From positions 102,178 to 166,177 of the forward strand of contig JAXMOE010000006.1 in assembly GCA_034670025.1 (NCBI GenBank): DNA of 64,000 nucleotides, given 5' to 3'. Numbering within the stretch: position 1 is the first letter of the stretch; the number at the start of each line of letters is the position of its first letter. The stretch comes from PGYR01 sp034670025 (GTDB lineage Bacteria > Bacteroidota > Ignavibacteria > Kapaibacteriales > UBA2268). The notes below the pieces were generated by a model, which ran no database searches, was not told the DNA's origin, and was given only the letters and a program-made list of their open reading frames with translations. Made by a program: the position numbers and the translations under genes. This document shows positions 27,723 to 35,257 of the stretch, in pieces.

Positions 27723-27749
27723 AGTTTGCATCTATTAACACTGCAAACT
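27723..27749. promoter_or_regulatory. Dyad symmetry upstream of TonB receptor, possible operator
   Basis: AGTTTGCA (27723-27730) and TGCAAACT (27742-27749) are perfect inverted repeats separated by 11 bp, 20 bp before the ATG of the receptor gene. Spacing of about two helical turns between half-site centres fits a dimeric regulator. No exact TAnnTTTG box or cobalamin riboswitch is visible here. Confidence 0.45.
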
Positions 27750-27769
27750 TACTATACTATATTATATTT

Positions 27770-30076
27770 ATGCGTTTCATTATTTCACTAATTACGTTTC
27801 TATTATTTTCATCACTCGCAAACTCTTCCACAATACAAGGAGTGGTAGAAAACAGCGAAGGTGAACCCGTTATTTCCGCCACTATTTCTTTAGTTAGCAC
27901 GGAGAAAGGAACTTACACTAACAACAGAGGGAAGTTTAAACTTAGCGATATTATCACTGGCGAACATCTACTAAAATTTAGCTCTATTGGGTACAGCGAC
28001 ACCACAATTGCTGTGAGTATAGAAAATAATCAAGTCAAACGAATTGATATCGTTTTAGAAAACAAGAATATCAACTTAGACGAAGTTGTGGTAACTGGTA
28101 CACGTACCGCTAAGCGAAGAACCGACTCCCCTGTTATAGTCAATATAATAGATAGCAAACACTTGGAGCAAACAGCAGCCCTTAATCTATGCGAGGGCTT
28201 GTCGTATCAATCTGGTTTGCGAGTGGAAACCGATTGCCAAACTTGCAACTACACACAAATTAGAATGAACGGACTGGAAGGCGGCTATTCACAAGTATTA
28301 GTCAACAGTCGTTCCATATTTAGTCCCTTGACTGGGTTGTATGGGTTGGAGCAAATACCGTCAAATATGATAGAAAGAATTGAGGTGGTGCGTGGTGGAG
28401 TTTCAGCTCTCTACGGGTCAAGTGCCATAGGCGGTACGGTCAACATTATCACAAAGCTGCCAAGTGAGAATAGTTACAATGTAACCAACACTTTCCAATC
28501 AGTACAAGGCAATGCAAACGACAACACCCTTTCTGCCAATGCTGGATTTATCAATGAAGTCGGCAATGCTGGTGCGTCATTCTTTTTTAACAACAGAAGC
28601 AGACAAGCTTACGATATCAATGGCGATAACTATTCCGAGCTGCCAGAGCTAAAAAACAATTCGTTTGGTGCTAACTTATTCTATCTCCCAACTGATAATC
28701 AGAAGCTATCCATTAGTTTGAGCAGTCTATATGAATACAGATATGGTGGCGAAATGGTAGAAGGACCGGCACATTTGGCAAAGCAATCGGAAGAACGAAC
28801 ACACAATGTACTTATGGGCTCAGCTGATTATCAGATTTATTTCAATAATGATAAGAACTCACTTTCGATTTACTATGGCGGACAGAAAACAGACAGAGAC
28901 CATTACACAGGTATAATGCCCTATGATGAGCAAGAGCTTAATGACTTCCTTGCTGCTCCACCGTACGGAACTTCGGATGTAGAAACTCATCAGGGTGGTG
29001 TGCAGTTCAACAACAGATTCGATGACTTCTTTGGTAGCAAGGCTACTCTGACAGTTGGTAGCGAGTATATGTACGATGATGTATATGATGAGATTGAGTC
29101 GTTCAACTATATTGTTGACCAAACCACCACCGACTTAGGGGCTTTTGCTCAACATGATTGGGATATAATGCAAGAGCTAAACTTGCTTACTGGTGTAAGG
29201 TATGACAAACATAACTTAGTTGACTATGGAATATTCAGCCCACGCCTGTCATTGCTTTACAAGCCAATGCCGAATACTCAATTCCGATTGGGTTGGGGCA
29301 CAGGATTCAGAGCACCCCAGGCGTTCGACACCGATTTACATATAGCATTTGCTGGTGGCGGCGTATCGCGAATATCACTAAGCGATGAGCTGAAAGAAGA
29401 GCGTTCCAATAGCTACACAGCTTCCGTAAACTACGACGAGGCGACCGAGCACTATATAGCTGGTTTCACTATCGAGGGCTTTTATACTCAGCTCAATGAT
29501 GCTTTTTACTTATTCCCACTTGGTGAGGATGAGTTCGGAGAAAGATTTGAGAAGCGAAACGGAAGTGGTGCTGTTGTTCAAGGAATAACATTAGAAGGAC
29601 GAGCAAACTTAGATTATGTAATTGAGGTGGAAGCTGGTCTAACAATACAGTCGAGCATGTTCAACGATGCCAGAGAGACAATAGAAGGGCTTCCAAATAG
29701 ACGCGAGTTCCTAAGGGCACCAAACAGATACGGCTATGCTACTCTGAGCTACAACCCAAGTAAATTTTGGAATATTAGCTCGAATATCACTTATACAGGA
29801 CCAATGATAATCGCTCACTTTGGTGGCGAGGGCACTGGTCAAGAAATTGACGAATACTTCACAAGTCCAGAGTTTTATGACATTGGTCTGCGATTAGGTC
29901 ATACTTTTGAGTTTGGTGAAACCAACACAGGATTGGAGGTGTTTAGTGGAGTTAAAAACATACTCAACTCATATCAAGAGAGATTTGACATTAGCAAGAA
30001 CAGAGATAGCAATTTTATCTATGGCCCAGGTCTGCCACGGACTTTGTATGTCGGACTTCGGTTGAAGTCATTGTAG
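27770..30076 (+). CDS. TonB-dependent outer-membrane receptor with carboxypeptidase-like N-terminal domain
   Basis: A signal peptide (residues 1 to about 19) is followed by a CarboxypepD_reg-like domain (about 20-100: IQGVVENSEGEPVISATISL, TNNRGKFKLSDI, FSSIGYSDT), then the plug (NLDEVVVTGTR, IRMNGLEGGYSQVLVNSR, NMIERIEVVRGGVSALYGSSAIGGTVNIIT) and a beta-barrel ending in the Arg-Leu-Lys-Ser-Leu tail. The CNYTQIRMNGLEG plug variant occurs in cobalamin, haem and other metal-complex receptors of Bacteroidota, so the substrate is probably a small chelate, but it cannot be fixed. No partner transporter lies nearby. A dyad just upstream may be its operator. Confidence 0.92.
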   Translation: MRFIISLITFLLFSSLANSSTIQGVVENSEGEPVISATISLVSTEKGTYTNNRGKFKLSDIITGEHLLKFSSIGYSDTTIAVSIENNQVKRIDIVLENKNINLDEVVVTGTRTAKRRTDSPVIVNIIDSKHLEQTAALNLCEGLSYQSGLRVETDCQTCNYTQIRMNGLEGGYSQVLVNSRSIFSPLTGLYGLEQIPSNMIERIEVVRGGVSALYGSSAIGGTVNIITKLPSENSYNVTNTFQSVQGNANDNTLSANAGFINEVGNAGASFFFNNRSRQAYDINGDNYSELPELKNNSFGANLFYLPTDNQKLSISLSSLYEYRYGGEMVEGPAHLAKQSEERTHNVLMGSADYQIYFNNDKNSLSIYYGGQKTDRDHYTGIMPYDEQELNDFLAAPPYGTSDVETHQGGVQFNNRFDDFFGSKATLTVGSEYMYDDVYDEIESFNYIVDQTTTDLGAFAQHDWDIMQELNLLTGVRYDKHNLVDYGIFSPRLSLLYKPMPNTQFRLGWGTGFRAPQAFDTDLHIAFAGGGVSRISLSDELKEERSNSYTASVNYDEATEHYIAGFTIEGFYTQLNDAFYLFPLGEDEFGERFEKRNGSGAVVQGITLEGRANLDYVIEVEAGLTIQSSMFNDARETIEGLPNRREFLRAPNRYGYATLSYNPSKFWNISSNITYTGPMIIAHFGGEGTGQEIDEYFTSPEFYDIGLRLGHTFEFGETNTGLEVFSGVKNILNSYQERFDISKNRDSNFIYGPGLPRTLYVGLRLKSL

Positions 30077-30117
30077 AGTTTGGTAAACAAGCGGTTTTTA
30101 ATTCGGGTTTTATTTAC

Positions 30118-30125
30118 TAATTTTG
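30118..30125 (+). promoter_or_regulatory. -7 promoter box (TAnnTTTG)
   Basis: TAATTTTG fits the -7 consensus and lies 68 bp before the channel gene. The -33 region is not recognisable, so confidence is modest. Downstream, TTCGGGTTT (30102-30110) and AAACCCGAA (near 30180) are long-range inverted repeats flanking the leader. Confidence 0.4.
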
Positions 30126-30193
30126 GTTGTTACAACAATCGAAAACCAACAGACAGAAACGATTGTCAGCAAAAAAACAAACCCGAATAAACA

Positions 30194-30763
30194 ATGAAAA
30201 CAAGTAGATTAGAAGCATTCAGCGACGGAGTTTTGGCAATTATCATCACAATTATGGTGTTGGAACTCTCTGCACCCATGGATACAGATTTGCAATCATT
30301 ACTTGCCAAAATACCTATATTTCTGAGCTACGTATTTAGTTTTATTTACATAGGAATATACTGGAACAACCACCACCACTTGTTCCAAATTACCCAAAAA
30401 GTCAACGGCAAAATTCTCTGGGCAAATTTGCACCTACTTTTTTGGTTGTCACTTATCCCTTTTGCTACAGCTTGGCTAGGCAACAATCACGAAACACAAT
30501 TACCAATTATTGCTTATGGTTCAGTCCTATTGTTCTGTGCAATCGCTTACTTTATTTTGCAACATGTAATTATTGAATACCACGACAATGAGTTCCCATT
30601 GAGAAAAGTGGTTGGCTCAGATAGAAAAGGCAAAATATCCATTGGGTTCTATATTCTCGGAATAGCACTATCATTCCTTAGCTCTTGGCTCGGGTTATTT
30701 TGCTATGTGTTTGTTGCTATTATGTGGCTTGTCCCTGATAAGCGATTAGAGGAAAATGTATAG
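30194..30763 (+). CDS. TMEM175-family potassium channel protein (DUF1211)
   Basis: The 189-residue membrane protein opens with RLEAFSDGVLAIIITIMVLEL, carrying the RxxxFSD signature of the bacterial TMEM175/DUF1211 family. About six hydrophobic helices follow (for example IFLSYVFSFIYIGIYW, LHLLFWLSLIPFATAWLG, PIIAYGSVLLFCAIAYFIL, GFYILGIALSFLSSWLGLFCYVFVAIMWL) with an NNHHHLF segment after helix three. The family forms tetrameric K+-leak channels in the inner membrane. It lies 28 bp before a urea transporter gene and is likely co-transcribed. Confidence 0.92.
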   Translation: MKTSRLEAFSDGVLAIIITIMVLELSAPMDTDLQSLLAKIPIFLSYVFSFIYIGIYWNNHHHLFQITQKVNGKILWANLHLLFWLSLIPFATAWLGNNHETQLPIIAYGSVLLFCAIAYFILQHVIIEYHDNEFPLRKVVGSDRKGKISIGFYILGIALSFLSSWLGLFCYVFVAIMWLVPDKRLEENV

Positions 30764-30791
30764 ATTATCTAATTTTAACTTATAGTGTAAT

Positions 30792-31613
30792 ATGAACTTT
30801 CTACAATCAATTTTGCGAGGAATAGGACAGGTAATGTTTCAAAATAATTCCCTATCCGGATTCTTATTCTTAGTTGGGCTATTCTATAATTCTATCACTT
30901 TTGGCTTAGCGGCCCTAATTGGTGTAATCATAAGTACACTAACAGCTCAGATTATGAGATATTCAAAGCAGGAAGTACAAAATGGGCTATATGGTTTCAA
31001 CGGCGTTTTAACTGGGATTTCGGTTGTTTGTTTTTTTGAAGTAAACACCATAACTATTTTGGCTTTGTTACTCGGTTCCGTTCTATCTACTTTATTTATG
31101 TATCAACTGAAGAAAATAATTCCTCCATTTACTGCTCCTTTTATCTTAGCTAGTTGGTTGATTATATATTCATTATTACTTGTGCTCAATCAACCAATGA
31201 TACCAATATCAGACCATCAAGATTTATATTTTAATCTTTTCGAGGCAACAAGCAATAGTTTTGGCCAAGTAATGCTTCAAGAAAATATAGTCACTGGACT
31301 TCTTTTTATTCTAGCTATATTAGTAAACAATAGGTTAATGTTGATTTATGCAATCTATGCAGCTGTGCTGAGCTCTCTGTTGGGGTGGCTAATATCGCAA
31401 CCGCTTTCGACTGTTAACTCTGGGCTTATGGGTTATAACGCCATACTTTGTGCAATTGCATTAGTCGGAAATAAGTGGAATGATTTTAAATGGATTTCAA
31501 TAGCAATAATCCTTTCAACATTAGTTAATATTGGTTTATCAAACATTGGTCTAATTACTTTAACAGCCCCATTTGTTATAGTTACTTGGGTTTTAATGAA
31601 ATGGAAGAAATAA
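30792..31613 (+). CDS. Urea transporter family protein
   Basis: The 273-residue integral membrane protein shows the internal duplication of bacterial urea transporters: LRGIGQVMFQNNSLSGFLFLVGLF in the first half and SNSFGQVMLQENIVTGLLFILAIL in the second; GLYGFNGVLTGISV and GLMGYNAILCAIAL; PPFTAPFILASWL and TLTAPFVIVTWVL. These line the trimeric urea channel. Length is near the family's ~300. No urease genes are seen in the window, so it may supply urea to a distant urease, or pass another small amide. Co-transcription with the upstream channel is likely. Confidence 0.93.
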   Translation: MNFLQSILRGIGQVMFQNNSLSGFLFLVGLFYNSITFGLAALIGVIISTLTAQIMRYSKQEVQNGLYGFNGVLTGISVVCFFEVNTITILALLLGSVLSTLFMYQLKKIIPPFTAPFILASWLIIYSLLLVLNQPMIPISDHQDLYFNLFEATSNSFGQVMLQENIVTGLLFILAILVNNRLMLIYAIYAAVLSSLLGWLISQPLSTVNSGLMGYNAILCAIALVGNKWNDFKWISIAIILSTLVNIGLSNIGLITLTAPFVIVTWVLMKWKK

Positions 31614-31697
31614 GCTTAAAAGCATTGCTTAATATTATTTATATCTAAATTTATGTAAATTACATTGCAAATTGGAATTAAAAACATCTCAACAACT

Positions 31698-32573
31698 ATG
31701 AATACAGTAAAGACATATCAGAAAGTAAATGCAAATGAGGACTCCGTAAGTTTTAGAATTTCTAAAATGGAAGATGTTTACACCGAACGCGATGGCAAAG
31801 TTGATGAACCCCACAGACACAACTACTACACAGTGCTAATAATCAACAAGGCAAAAGGTGAGCACAAAATCGACTTCAACTCTTATCCATTAGCTGACAA
31901 ACAAATATTTTTTGTAGCTCCTGGGCAAGTGCATCAAGTAATAGAAGAAGAAAAGTCCTATGGCTTTGCAATGACTTTTTCTAATCAATTTTTGGTCGAA
32001 AACTCTATACGATTGTCATTTGTTGAAAGCTTGAACCTATTTCAAAACTATGGACAAAGCCCACCACTGATACCAAGTGACGAACAATTTGAATCAATAA
32101 ATCAATACACAAACCAAATCTTCAACTTATACAGTAGTGAAGCCAATATGAAGTTTATGTCTATTGGTGCACTTTTAAAATTACTTCTGATAGAATGTAA
32201 TAATATTTGCTCAATCAACCCTATTGAATCTGATATAGACAGCTCTGGCGACAACCTAATTAGAGCATTCAAAAAAGGAGTTGAAAATAATTACAAAAGC
32301 GAGCACTCTACCACCTACTATGCAAATATGCTCCACATAACCCCTGATCACCTAAACAGAACAGTGAAATCAAAAATAGGCAAAACAGCCAAAGATTATA
32401 TACAAGCACGAATAATAACGGAAGCTAAAAGACTTCTCTATTTTACATCACTAACTAATAAAGAAATTGGCTACAAATTGGGCTTCAACGAGCCAGCTAA
32501 TTTTAGTGCTTTTTTCAAAAAACATACACAATTATCCCCAACAAATTTCAAGAAAACCGAATTCACACCCTAA
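31698..32573 (+). CDS. AraC-family transcriptional regulator
   Basis: I start at ATG 31698; an alternative TTG at 31665 adds 11 residues. The N-terminal half is a cupin-like sensor (PHRHNYYTVLIINKAKGEHKIDFNSY, IFFVAPGQVHQV) and the last ~100 residues are a double helix-turn-helix of AraC type (STTYYANMLHITPDHLNRTVKSKIGKTAKDYIQARIITEAKRLL...TNKEIGYKLGFNEPANFSAFFKKHTQLSPTNFKK). It directly precedes the pirin-DoxX-YceI-nitroreductase genes, which it likely controls. The inducer is unknown; electrophiles or quinones would fit the targets. Confidence 0.92.
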   Translation: MNTVKTYQKVNANEDSVSFRISKMEDVYTERDGKVDEPHRHNYYTVLIINKAKGEHKIDFNSYPLADKQIFFVAPGQVHQVIEEEKSYGFAMTFSNQFLVENSIRLSFVESLNLFQNYGQSPPLIPSDEQFESINQYTNQIFNLYSSEANMKFMSIGALLKLLLIECNNICSINPIESDIDSSGDNLIRAFKKGVENNYKSEHSTTYYANMLHITPDHLNRTVKSKIGKTAKDYIQARIITEAKRLLYFTSLTNKEIGYKLGFNEPANFSAFFKKHTQLSPTNFKKTEFTP

Positions 32574-32633
32574 ATATCGGATTTTCATAAGCATATCCCC
32601 TCTTTTCATATTCCACAATATTATATAGAGTTA

Positions 32634-32641
32634 TATCTTTG
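32634..32641 (+). promoter_or_regulatory. -7 promoter box for the pirin operon
   Basis: TATCTTTG matches TAnnTTTG and ends 25 bp before the pirin ATG. Upstream TTTTC/TTCC stretches could serve as a weak -33 box. A regulated promoter needing an activator, such as the adjacent AraC protein, would fit the poor -33. Confidence 0.55.
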
Positions 32642-32666
32642 CACTATAATTAATCGCAAAGAAACT

Positions 32667-33545
32667 ATGAATCGTAAAAATTTTATAAAGAATGTATTGT
32701 TATCGAGTGTGGCTGGCGTGGTTGCACCAAGAATTGTAAAAGAGCCGAACAACGGTTCTTCAAAACCTACTGGCAGTACATCAAGTGAACAAGTAGGATT
32801 CAATCATTTACCAAATAAAGATATAAGAACTATGAATACATTAATCCACAAAGCAGAGACAAGAGGAAAAGCAAATCACGGTTGGTTAAACTCACACCAC
32901 ACGTTTAGTTTTGCTAACTATCACAACCCAGAAAGAATGAACTTTGGTGTTCTACGCGTACTCAACGACGACGTAGTGCAGGCAGGTAAGGGCTTTGGTA
33001 CTCACCCCCACGACAATATGGAAATTATATCCATACCTTTGGAAGGTGATTTGGAACACAAAGACAGCATGGGGAATGTGGCAATAATAAAAGAAGGCGA
33101 CGTACAGGTAATGAGTGCTGGCTCTGGCGTTACTCATTCGGAGAAAAACAAGAATACAGACAAGGAAGTGAAGTTTCTCCAAATCTGGGTATTCCCAAAC
33201 AAGCGAAACGTAACTCCTAGGTACGACCAAATTTCTATTAAAGAGATTGAAGAAAAGAACAAATTCTACCAAGTTGTTTCTCCTAACCAAGAAGGCCAAG
33301 GTGTTTGGATAAATCAAGATGCTTGGTTTCACTTGGGGAATTTTACTAAAGGAAGTACAGATGAATACAAAATACAAAAAGAAGGAAATGGTGTTTACGC
33401 ATTCATTTTGGAAGGTGAGGTAGAAATAGGTGGTGAAACTTTATCCAAAAGAGACGGAATGGGGATATGGGACACCGACAGCATAGATGTAAAAGCAACG
33501 GAAGATGCTCGTGTTTTACTTATAGAAGTACCAATGTCACTCTAA
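32667..33545 (+). CDS. Pirin-family bicupin protein with N-terminal leader
   Basis: From about residue 62 the sequence is a standard pirin: HHTFSFANYHNPERMNFGVLRVLNDDVV, GFGTHPHDNMEIISIPLEGDLEHKDSMGN, and MSAGSGVTHSEKN, with the His/Glu metal ligands of the first cupin in place. Pirins include quercetin dioxygenases and redox-sensing cofactors. The first ~45 residues are an extra leader (MNRKNFIKNVLLSSVAGVVAP then a Ser/Gly-rich linker) that looks like a weak signal peptide or export signal, unusual since pirins are normally cytoplasmic; an internal ATG at about residue 56 could be the real start. First gene of a probable four-gene operon. Confidence 0.92.
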   Translation: MNRKNFIKNVLLSSVAGVVAPRIVKEPNNGSSKPTGSTSSEQVGFNHLPNKDIRTMNTLIHKAETRGKANHGWLNSHHTFSFANYHNPERMNFGVLRVLNDDVVQAGKGFGTHPHDNMEIISIPLEGDLEHKDSMGNVAIIKEGDVQVMSAGSGVTHSEKNKNTDKEVKFLQIWVFPNKRNVTPRYDQISIKEIEEKNKFYQVVSPNQEGQGVWINQDAWFHLGNFTKGSTDEYKIQKEGNGVYAFILEGEVEIGGETLSKRDGMGIWDTDSIDVKATEDARVLLIEVPMSL

Positions 33546-33613
33546 TTTATTCAAATGTAGAGAAAATACACTTAGTAGATAGACACGATTTTTTTTATTA
33601 AATAGGAAGAGAA

Positions 33614-34048
33614 ATGGAAAAACTAAAAAAGCTATTTTTTGATTCAGGTGACTATAACACCTATGTAAATATAGCACTTTTGGTGCTACGAATAGTTGTC
33701 GGGGTTTTTATGCTGACGCACGGCATTGGCAAATTTGAGAAATTAATTAGTGGAGCACCCATACAATTTGCCGACCCAATCGGAATAGGTGCAACTGCAT
33801 CATTGGCATTGGCAGTATTTGCAGAAGTATTTTGCTCAATTTTAATAATGGTTGGTTTGGCTACTCGTTTTGTTGCACTTCCATTATTGAACACAATGTT
33901 GGTAGCAGCATTCATTGTGCATGCTAATGATCCATTCGGCAAACAAGAATTTGCATTACTCTATGGTGTTATTTACTTTACTATAGCTCTAATTGGAGCT
34001 GGAAAATACTCAGTGGACTATATAATTTCAAAAAAGATAAACAAATAA
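33614..34048 (+). CDS. DoxX-family membrane protein
   Basis: The 144-residue protein has four hydrophobic helices (IALLVLRIVVGVFMLTHGIGKFEKL, SLALAVFAEVFCSILIMVGL, VALPLLNTMLVAAFIVHAND, FALLYGVIYFTIALIGAG) and the DoxX landmarks RIVVGVFMLTHGIGK and the AxxxVHxxDPF segment. DoxX proteins are inner-membrane partners of redox and detoxification enzymes. AGGAAG precedes the ATG. It sits between pirin and YceI genes, the usual arrangement of this stress cluster. Confidence 0.9.
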   Translation: MEKLKKLFFDSGDYNTYVNIALLVLRIVVGVFMLTHGIGKFEKLISGAPIQFADPIGIGATASLALAVFAEVFCSILIMVGLATRFVALPLLNTMLVAAFIVHANDPFGKQEFALLYGVIYFTIALIGAGKYSVDYIISKKINK

Positions 34049-34081
34049 ACATTTTAAACATAAAACAAAAAAGGTTAAAAC

Positions 34082-34603
34082 ATGGAAAACAAAACAATTT
34101 GGTCAATAGACAACGCGCATTCTGATATAGCTTTCAAAGTAAAGCACATGATGATTTCGACAGTAACTGGTCACTTTGAAGACTTTGAAGCATCAGCAAA
34201 AACAGAGGGAGACGATTTCAAAAATGCAATGATAAGTTTCAACGCTAAAACTGACTCTATTAACACTAAAAATAAAGACAGGGATGCGCATTTGAAATCA
34301 GATGATTTTTTCAATTCGGAAAAATTCCCTGAAATGAAATTTGTATCAAAATCATTCGATGGTGAAAATTTAGTAGGTGATTTGACTATAAGAGACGTAA
34401 CCAAAGAAGTTACTTTAGATGCCGAGTTCAATGGTATAGCCGTTGACCCTTATGGGCAAACAAAAGCTGGATTTGAAATCACAGGGCAGCTTAATAGAAA
34501 AGACTTCGATTTGACTTGGAGTGCAGTCACAGAAGCAGGCAGCATAGTGGTTTCTGACAAAGTGAAGTTGGCGATTGATGTTCAGTTTACAAAACAATCT
34601 TAA
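34082..34603 (+). CDS. YceI-family lipocalin-like protein
   Basis: The 173-residue protein shows WSIDNAHSDIAFKVKHMMISTVTGHFEDFE at the start, KDRDAHLKSDDFFNSEKFPEMKFVSKSF in the middle and the terminal strand VKLAIDVQF, matching the whole YceI domain. Family members form an extended lipocalin-like barrel that binds polyisoprenoid chains such as ubiquinone precursors. No signal peptide is present, unlike periplasmic E. coli YceI, so this copy is probably cytoplasmic. It is preceded by AAAAAAGG and followed after 8 bp by the nitroreductase gene. Confidence 0.92.
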   Translation: MENKTIWSIDNAHSDIAFKVKHMMISTVTGHFEDFEASAKTEGDDFKNAMISFNAKTDSINTKNKDRDAHLKSDDFFNSEKFPEMKFVSKSFDGENLVGDLTIRDVTKEVTLDAEFNGIAVDPYGQTKAGFEITGQLNRKDFDLTWSAVTEAGSIVVSDKVKLAIDVQFTKQS

Positions 34604-34611
34604 TTTGATAA

Positions 34612-35241
34612 ATGAAATTAATTGAAAACTTAAAGTGGCGCTATGCCACTAAGAAGTATGATACTTCAAAAAAAGTATCCCAACAGGATATAGACTACAT
34701 AAAAGAGGCAGTACAATTGTCTGCCTCTTCTTATGGTATGCAGCCATTTAAGGTATTGGACATCAGCGACCCTAAGTTACGAGAAGAACTAAAGCCATTA
34801 TCTTGGAATCAATCACAGATTACAGATGCTTCCCATCTGTTCGTATTCTGCAATGTTGTCGGAGTTACAAACGAAGATGTTGATTATATGACAAAGCTAA
34901 AATCTGAAATCAAAGAAGTTCCAGTTGAATCAATAGCAGGATATGGCGAGTTTGTCAAACTAAAATTAGAAGAAAAATCTGAAATAGAAATGTTCCATTG
35001 GACTGCTAAGCAAGCATATATTGCATTATCAACTGCGATGTCAGCTTGTGCAGAATTGCAGATTGATTGCACACCTATGGAAGGGTTTGAACCAGATGCA
35101 ATAAATGAAAAATTAGGATTAGCTGAAAAAGGGCTAAATGCCTCGGTGTTGCTAACAATTGGTTACAGGCATACTGATGACGCAGCTCAGCATTCTAATA
35201 AAGTCAGAAAGCCCATCGATATAATATTCGAAACTTTATAA
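34612..35241 (+). CDS. Nitroreductase-family NAD(P)H oxidoreductase
   Basis: The 209-residue protein fits NfsB-type nitroreductases: RYATKKYDTSKKVSQQDIDYI with the FMN-phosphate-binding Arg/Lys, AVQLSASSYGMQPFKV, FCNVVG, AKQAYIALSTAMSACAELQIDCTPMEGF and LLTIGYRHTDDA...KVRKPIDIIF. Such dimeric flavoenzymes reduce nitroaromatics and quinones. It ends the AraC/pirin/DoxX/YceI cluster, suggesting the operon handles quinone or electrophile stress. The next gene converges 16 bp away. Confidence 0.92.
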   Translation: MKLIENLKWRYATKKYDTSKKVSQQDIDYIKEAVQLSASSYGMQPFKVLDISDPKLREELKPLSWNQSQITDASHLFVFCNVVGVTNEDVDYMTKLKSEIKEVPVESIAGYGEFVKLKLEEKSEIEMFHWTAKQAYIALSTAMSACAELQIDCTPMEGFEPDAINEKLGLAEKGLNASVLLTIGYRHTDDAAQHSNKVRKPIDIIFETL

Positions 35242-35257
35242 GTGAAATGCCCAGTCG

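Noticed and set aside
27511..27769. Possible cobalamin riboswitch before the TonB receptor
   Set aside because: No B12-box-like conserved sequence is visible; only a short dyad near the start codon.
32952..33377. 141-residue open frame on the minus strand
   Set aside because: Antisense to the pirin gene, no signal peptide or domain.
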